Shown: in pieces, positions 60,095 to 64,000 of the stretch
Position numbering within the stretch: the first letter of the stretch is position 1
Layout of the letters: the number at the start of each line of letters is the position of its first letter
Source of the DNA: Lamellibrachia columna
Taxonomy: Eukaryota > Annelida > Polychaeta > Sabellida > Siboglinidae
Direction of reading: 5' to 3'
Length of the DNA: 64,000 bases
Assembly: GCA_963662155.1 (NCBI GenBank)
Contig: OY759263.1
Coordinates: 24,325,071-24,389,070, forward strand
Program-made: the position numbers and the translations under genes
Notes under the pieces: generated by a model
What the model saw: only the letters and a program-made list of their open reading frames with translations
What the model was told of the DNA's origin: nothing
Databases searched by the model: none

Positions 60095-60589
60095 TCAATC
60101 GAGATATTGCCATAAATAGCCATTCCTAAGAAATGAACCCTCCATGTCTAGATCACCGACTGTGATATACTCGCTGTGGGGAGCAAGCCTCAGGCTAACG
60201 CATGGCGATAACGGCTGGTAGCGGCCCATTCTAGCTAACGTGACGCTAGTTCTAACCGTCTGGTAGTACCCCTCACGTCTAGCGTGACGCTTGTTCCAAA
60301 CGCCAGACGAGAACGTTACAAAACACCGGCAGTGGTTGGAATCCTCTGGCAGCTGTTCGAAGCCATTCAGCAAAGACCCAACTAAATGATAACACGTCGT
60401 GTTGTGCAGTGAAGTCCATATTGCAGTAGGCAGGGAGCATTGAGAACTGGGATGTTTAGACAACCGTAACCTCAATGACCCAGTAACCTCAATGACCCAT
60501 ATATCGGAGCCTAGTCTTTCATGCAAATATGAGTTGCACGAATCCATTGCTTTTGCAGGATACATTATGCAGTTAAATAAAATGCACAA
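60095..60589 (-). other. Unidentified 164-codon ORF
   Basis: The longest open frame in the window not made of a tandem repeat or a recognised element. Contains LHERLGSDIWVIEVTGSLRL, CRCFVTFSSGVWNKRHARRE and ARMGRYQPLSPCVSLRLAPH. Its neighbours are an inverted ~300-bp repeat on one side and a gypsy fragment on the other. No known domain recognised; may be chance. Confidence 0.25.
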
Positions 60590-60749
60590 TATACTGTATA
60601 TTCAATACAAAATATTCAATCGCAACATAGCAAACATGTAACTATTCTGTCAACCGAACATAAACACCGCCCGAACTTATTTATCTCGTGTAAAAATTTG
60701 TTACAATATCCTTAATATTTACTGTCCTTTTTTTGTAAAACGATCAACG

Positions 60750-61620
60750 TTGAAGCCGCCAATGGTTTCTATCATATACCACTACTCGATGACAGTCAAG
60801 AGCTGACGACATTCATCACACCGTTTGGCCGGTATTGTTTCCGTCGGCTGTCATTCGGTATTACGTCAACGCCTGAAATCTTCATGCGGAAGATGTTGCA
60901 TTTACTCAAAGGGATAGAACACGTGTTCTGTTATATGGAAGATGTCCTGGTCTTTCCCAAAGACCAGGAGGAACACGTCCGTCACCTAGAGACTGTCATG
61001 ACCATGGTCGAGACGTCCGGTCTTCGACTGAATAAAGACAAAAGTATGTTCAGGCAGTCAGAATTCAAGTTCCTGGGTCACAGATTCACCGCCGAAGAAA
61101 TCCTCGCAGGTCCAGAAAAGGGCGCTGCCATTATGGACATGCCAGCACCAACAACTGTGCCACTTTTGCGACAAGCTATGGGAATGGTCCATTTTCTAGG
61201 TTCATACGTACCGGACCTACACAGAGTCACCCGTCCTCTGAACGACCTACTGAAGGTCGACACGGTTTGGTTAAGGGGACTTGCCGAGGAAGAAGCATTT
61301 GTCAGGATGACGACGTTTGTGTTATCGACCCCAATCCTCGAAGTCCACCTGTGAGAGTGCCGATGCCAGTTCGTACTGCATCGGAGGAGTGCTCATGCAA
61401 GGTCACGGTGGTGGGAGGTTGAAGCCTGTAGCATTCTGCTCGAGAATGTTGATCACCGCCGAGCAGAGGCACGCACAAATAGAAAATGAATGCATAGCGA
61501 ATATGACAGATTCCTCTGTGGTCTACATGAGTTTAAACTATTCACAGACCACTTGTGCCTCTTGTGCCGCTGACCAATGTCAAAATCCTCGACAGAACAC
61601 CGTTAATAGGCGAGGGGCAA
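60750..61620 (+). mobile_element. Ty3/gypsy reverse transcriptase-RNase H relic
   Basis: The RT spans about 60,755-61,350: GFYHIPLLDDSQELTTF, TPFGRYCFRRLSFGI, HVFCYMEDVLVFPKD, LRLNKDKSMF and KFLGHRFTAEEI. The polymerase box is YMED instead of YMDD, replacing a catalytic Asp. A frameshift near 61,350 leads to RNase H (SADASSYCIGGVLMQGHGG, KPVAFCSRMLITAEQRHAQI). No LTRs or integrase are seen nearby; probably a fragment. Confidence 0.75.
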
Positions 61621-61699
61621 TTCCCCAAAAAGTGCTTTATTTTAGGAGTTTAAATAGCCCCCCAACACGCGCCCACAACATATATCATTTGAAATCTTA

Positions 61700-62267
61700 A
61701 TGTCTCCCCGTCAAAGTTAGGTATGATGTCGCGTTGTCAAGTGGTACAGTAAGCGTAGAGTGAATGTCAAACAAGGTCACACTCAAACGATCAATTGTTG
61801 AAGTTGTGTTATTCCGCAAAACTTTGTGATTTTTTTCCGACATACGTAGGGTTGTCTCATGCAGCGTTACATCGTCACATTACCGTATGCCGATCGTATG
61901 TAGGCCTATAGGCTACACATGTACGACCCGTGATAACTTCTTATTTTTGTTCGTCCAGTCTCCATATTGTAATTGTGACAATGTGTTAAACTAATATTCC
62001 AATCTTGACACTGCTATCGTTGTTGCGTAAACAAGATTGGGTGGATTTTGGCAGCGCGCCAAAATTCGGCACTGCGCGGCAGATATTGCTACAGATCAGT
62101 AATGTTTTCCCTAGCAAAAGCCGATGCTAAAAGTCGGGCTACACTGTGCGCATATACATTGTCACGGACCTCAGCAGTAGCGTTTTCGTCAAGAGAGCAG
62201 TGCGGCATTGGGGGGAGGGTTCCGGGCAACCAGGAAACCCCCTTGGGCACGCCCCTGGCAGTATAGG
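61700..62267. other. No gene seen
   Basis: Between the gypsy RT relic and family X. ORFs under 75 codons, no motif. Confidence 0.45.
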
Positions 62268-63640
62268 TCCTTGGCGGACTATTGGATTCGTGATAAGGTC
62301 ACACCCGACTTGTAGAAAACAACATAGTATCACAAAGCAGGCTTATTAATGCAAATGCAAATGCAAATGTTTCACTTGATTCAATTGCAAATGCAAATAT
62401 CCAGAAATGCAACATGTTTTGGGGTCGCATTCAAATGCAAATGTTTAGATTACACATTTGCAACAGCATTTGAATTAATTTAAGATGTTTTGGCTTTATA
62501 TCAACGTTTTGTTTTATTTGGAGAAAAAACAACATAATGTATACAAACACATTATTAATTTACTAAACACAGTAGTACATTATTGTAACCACTAAGTACC
62601 ACTACATACCTGTTCCACTATATGAACGTGTATGCAGAATCATACACCAAGTCACATAGTTCCAGGCCCGCAGAGGTGGTGGAAATCGGAGGAAGGAATA
62701 GACAATTAACAGTTTACTGGGAACCATTGCAGGGAATGAAAGTCTAATCATTCAGGTAGGCCAGAATGGAAGGGGAACCCAAGACAATACATTGTCCACT
62801 TGTGTGGTCACTGGGAAGACAACCTGGTGAATTGCAGCTACCATTAATCACTCTCTCTATTTAGGGCTGGCATTGCTAATGTTTACTCCCCCAATGAGCT
62901 ACCACCCCAACCCATCCCAACAGTACCAACACAACACAAGGTAGTTATTTGTCTGCATTGTTTGATTTTTTTCAATGAACAGGTAGTCTCTAAAGCCATC
63001 AACTTATACACCAGTTGGTATTTTCGTGTTGTATGAATAACAGCTCAGGCATTGACCAGTTGACCTACGTAGCACTTTTTGCAAGAGCACATTGTGAAAG
63101 TGGATTCACGGGTCAGGCAATGATTTCATAATCTACTGAGGATACTGCTCACTACCGAGCACTTTTCCAATGGCATGTTGCGAACTTGTGAAAGTGAATC
63201 TAACAATAATAATTATTGAAAGAATTACGCATGCATTTGGTTGTGCATTTGACAAACCAAATGTTTGTGGGTCACATTCAAATGCAAATGCAAATGTTTA
63301 AGGTACCCATTCAAATGCAAATGCATTTACAATTTCACGGAGGCATTTGAATGCGCATTCAAATGCTTAATATTCAAATGCGCATTCAAATACATTTGCA
63401 TTTATTAACAAGCCTGCCACAGAGGGGTAGTTTGTTGTTCACGATAGTTGTAAATACGTATGTGTAAATAACAACAAAAGTGGTAATATTTTTAACAACA
63501 TTTAGACGGCTGTAATGTTTAGTTTTTTTTTGCATCAATATAACAGTATATTGAAAGATTCACCAACTGGAAATAAACTCAATGTGTTGGTGGCAATTGT
63601 GCGTGGTCAGATTGTAAAGTATAGGCCAGTTTGATTTAAT
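62268..63640. repeat. Family X, block A, split by a transposon
   Basis: 62,268-62,337 (GGACTATTGGATTCGTG, ACCCGACTTGTAGAAAACAA) and 63,417-63,640 (TTGTTGTTCACRATAGTTGT, ACGGCTGTAATGTTTAG, CAATGTGTTGGTGG) are contiguous in the 18,940-19,190 copy. Confidence 0.75.
62338..63416. mobile_element. hAT-like non-autonomous DNA transposon with octamer-rich inverted ends
   Basis: Left end CAGGCTTATTAATGCAAATG and right end (inverted) CAGGCTTGTTAATAAATGCA are terminal inverted repeats. An imperfect 8-bp target duplication flanks it (TCACAAAG / CCACAGAG, 6 of 8). It splits a family X copy: sequence left of 62,337 and right of 63,417 is contiguous in the copy at 18,940-19,010. About 1.08 kb with no transposase reading frame. 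Both ends carry repeated ATGCAAAT. hAT assignment rests on the 8-bp duplication and CAG start only. Confidence 0.7.
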
Positions 63641-64000
63641 TATTTTTTATGCGCTAATGTTTAGTAAGTCATTTGGAAGTTTATTCGATGTATTGAGCCT
63701 AGATTAACAACAGAAAAACAGGTTTCTAAAAGTTTATAGTTAAACCACCCAAGTGGATATGGACACAATCCATATGGTGTCAAAGATTGATGGTACTGTT
63801 TAGACACTTCAGCCTTTCCTTTAATCCTGACATTTGCTAAATTGTTCTGACCCGAGGGTCAACGTAATTGGGGAAACGAGAATGAGCCCTGGGAACCCTG
63901 GATTTGGCGCAGCTCCAAGAGTTCAAAAGTTTAACTTGCAAAATTGGGAAAGGAAGACTGGCAGACGTCATTGTCCAGTGGTTGAGAGGGTGGGTGGATT
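63641..64000. other. No gene seen
   Basis: AT-rich to the window end; no repeat or exon recognised. Confidence 0.4.

Overview
This is a repeat-dense, non-coding-rich stretch of an animal nuclear genome. It has spliced genes with GT-AG introns, degenerate Ty3/gypsy and CR1-like retrotransposons, and very abundant (GT)n, (TA)n, (CATA)n and tetranucleotide arrays. The one clearly intact gene encodes a secreted fibrinogen-related protein of the ficolin/tenascin type. That points to a metazoan, most likely a marine invertebrate; I cannot fix the phylum by eye. Nothing here is bacterial or operon-like. Most long open frames are translations of simple repeats.

Layout. 1-4,000: no gene; short repeats and small minisatellites. 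4,002-15,345: one copy of a dispersed non-coding repeat family (called family X here), part of which is amplified as three ~3.39-kb tandem units, each carrying two (GT)n tracts and about 65 copies of a 35-bp minisatellite. 16,200-21,700: another long family X copy without that minisatellite. 21,741-26,149: a decayed Ty3/gypsy element on the minus strand with ~130-bp LTRs. 26,150-27,900: nothing recognisable.

28,220-35,900 (minus): complete five-exon fibrinogen-related gene (28,359-35,610; 341 residues; signal peptide, Cys cluster, coiled coil, fibrinogen C-terminal domain). Intron 4 holds a gypsy integrase relic, intron 3 a tandem duplication with purine and GT arrays, and intron 1 a 367-bp (CGAC)n/(CGAA)n block.

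36,900-41,000: a tandemly duplicated ~300-bp repeat and two LINE relics. 42,050-46,805: family X, folded into a ~1.27-kb inverted-repeat pair around a (TA)n/(CATA)n centre. 47,600-48,080: a 19-bp minisatellite open in every frame. 48,918-51,115: family X again.

51,117-55,150: a second, damaged copy of the fibrinogen-related locus. The last exon and 3' flank survive, intron 4 is replaced by ~2.8 kb of CCACACTCCG-type satellite, then comes a 200-N assembly gap, then a block matching the sequence just upstream of the intact gene. Exons 1-4 of this copy are missing or lie in the gap.

55,200-64,000: an unidentified possible exon, a gypsy gag/protease relic, a 5'-truncated CR1-like LINE, a gypsy RT/RNase H relic, and a family X copy split by a ~1.08-kb hAT-like non-autonomous transposon (62,338-63,416) whose inverted ends are built of overlapping ATGCAAAT octamers.

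Biologically the window is an innate-immunity-type lectin locus duplicated and being reshaped by transposons and tandem-repeat growth. The best leads are the gap-interrupted paralog, the 3.39-kb triplication, the octamer-ended transposon and the large palindrome. All identities and copy counts were judged by eye.
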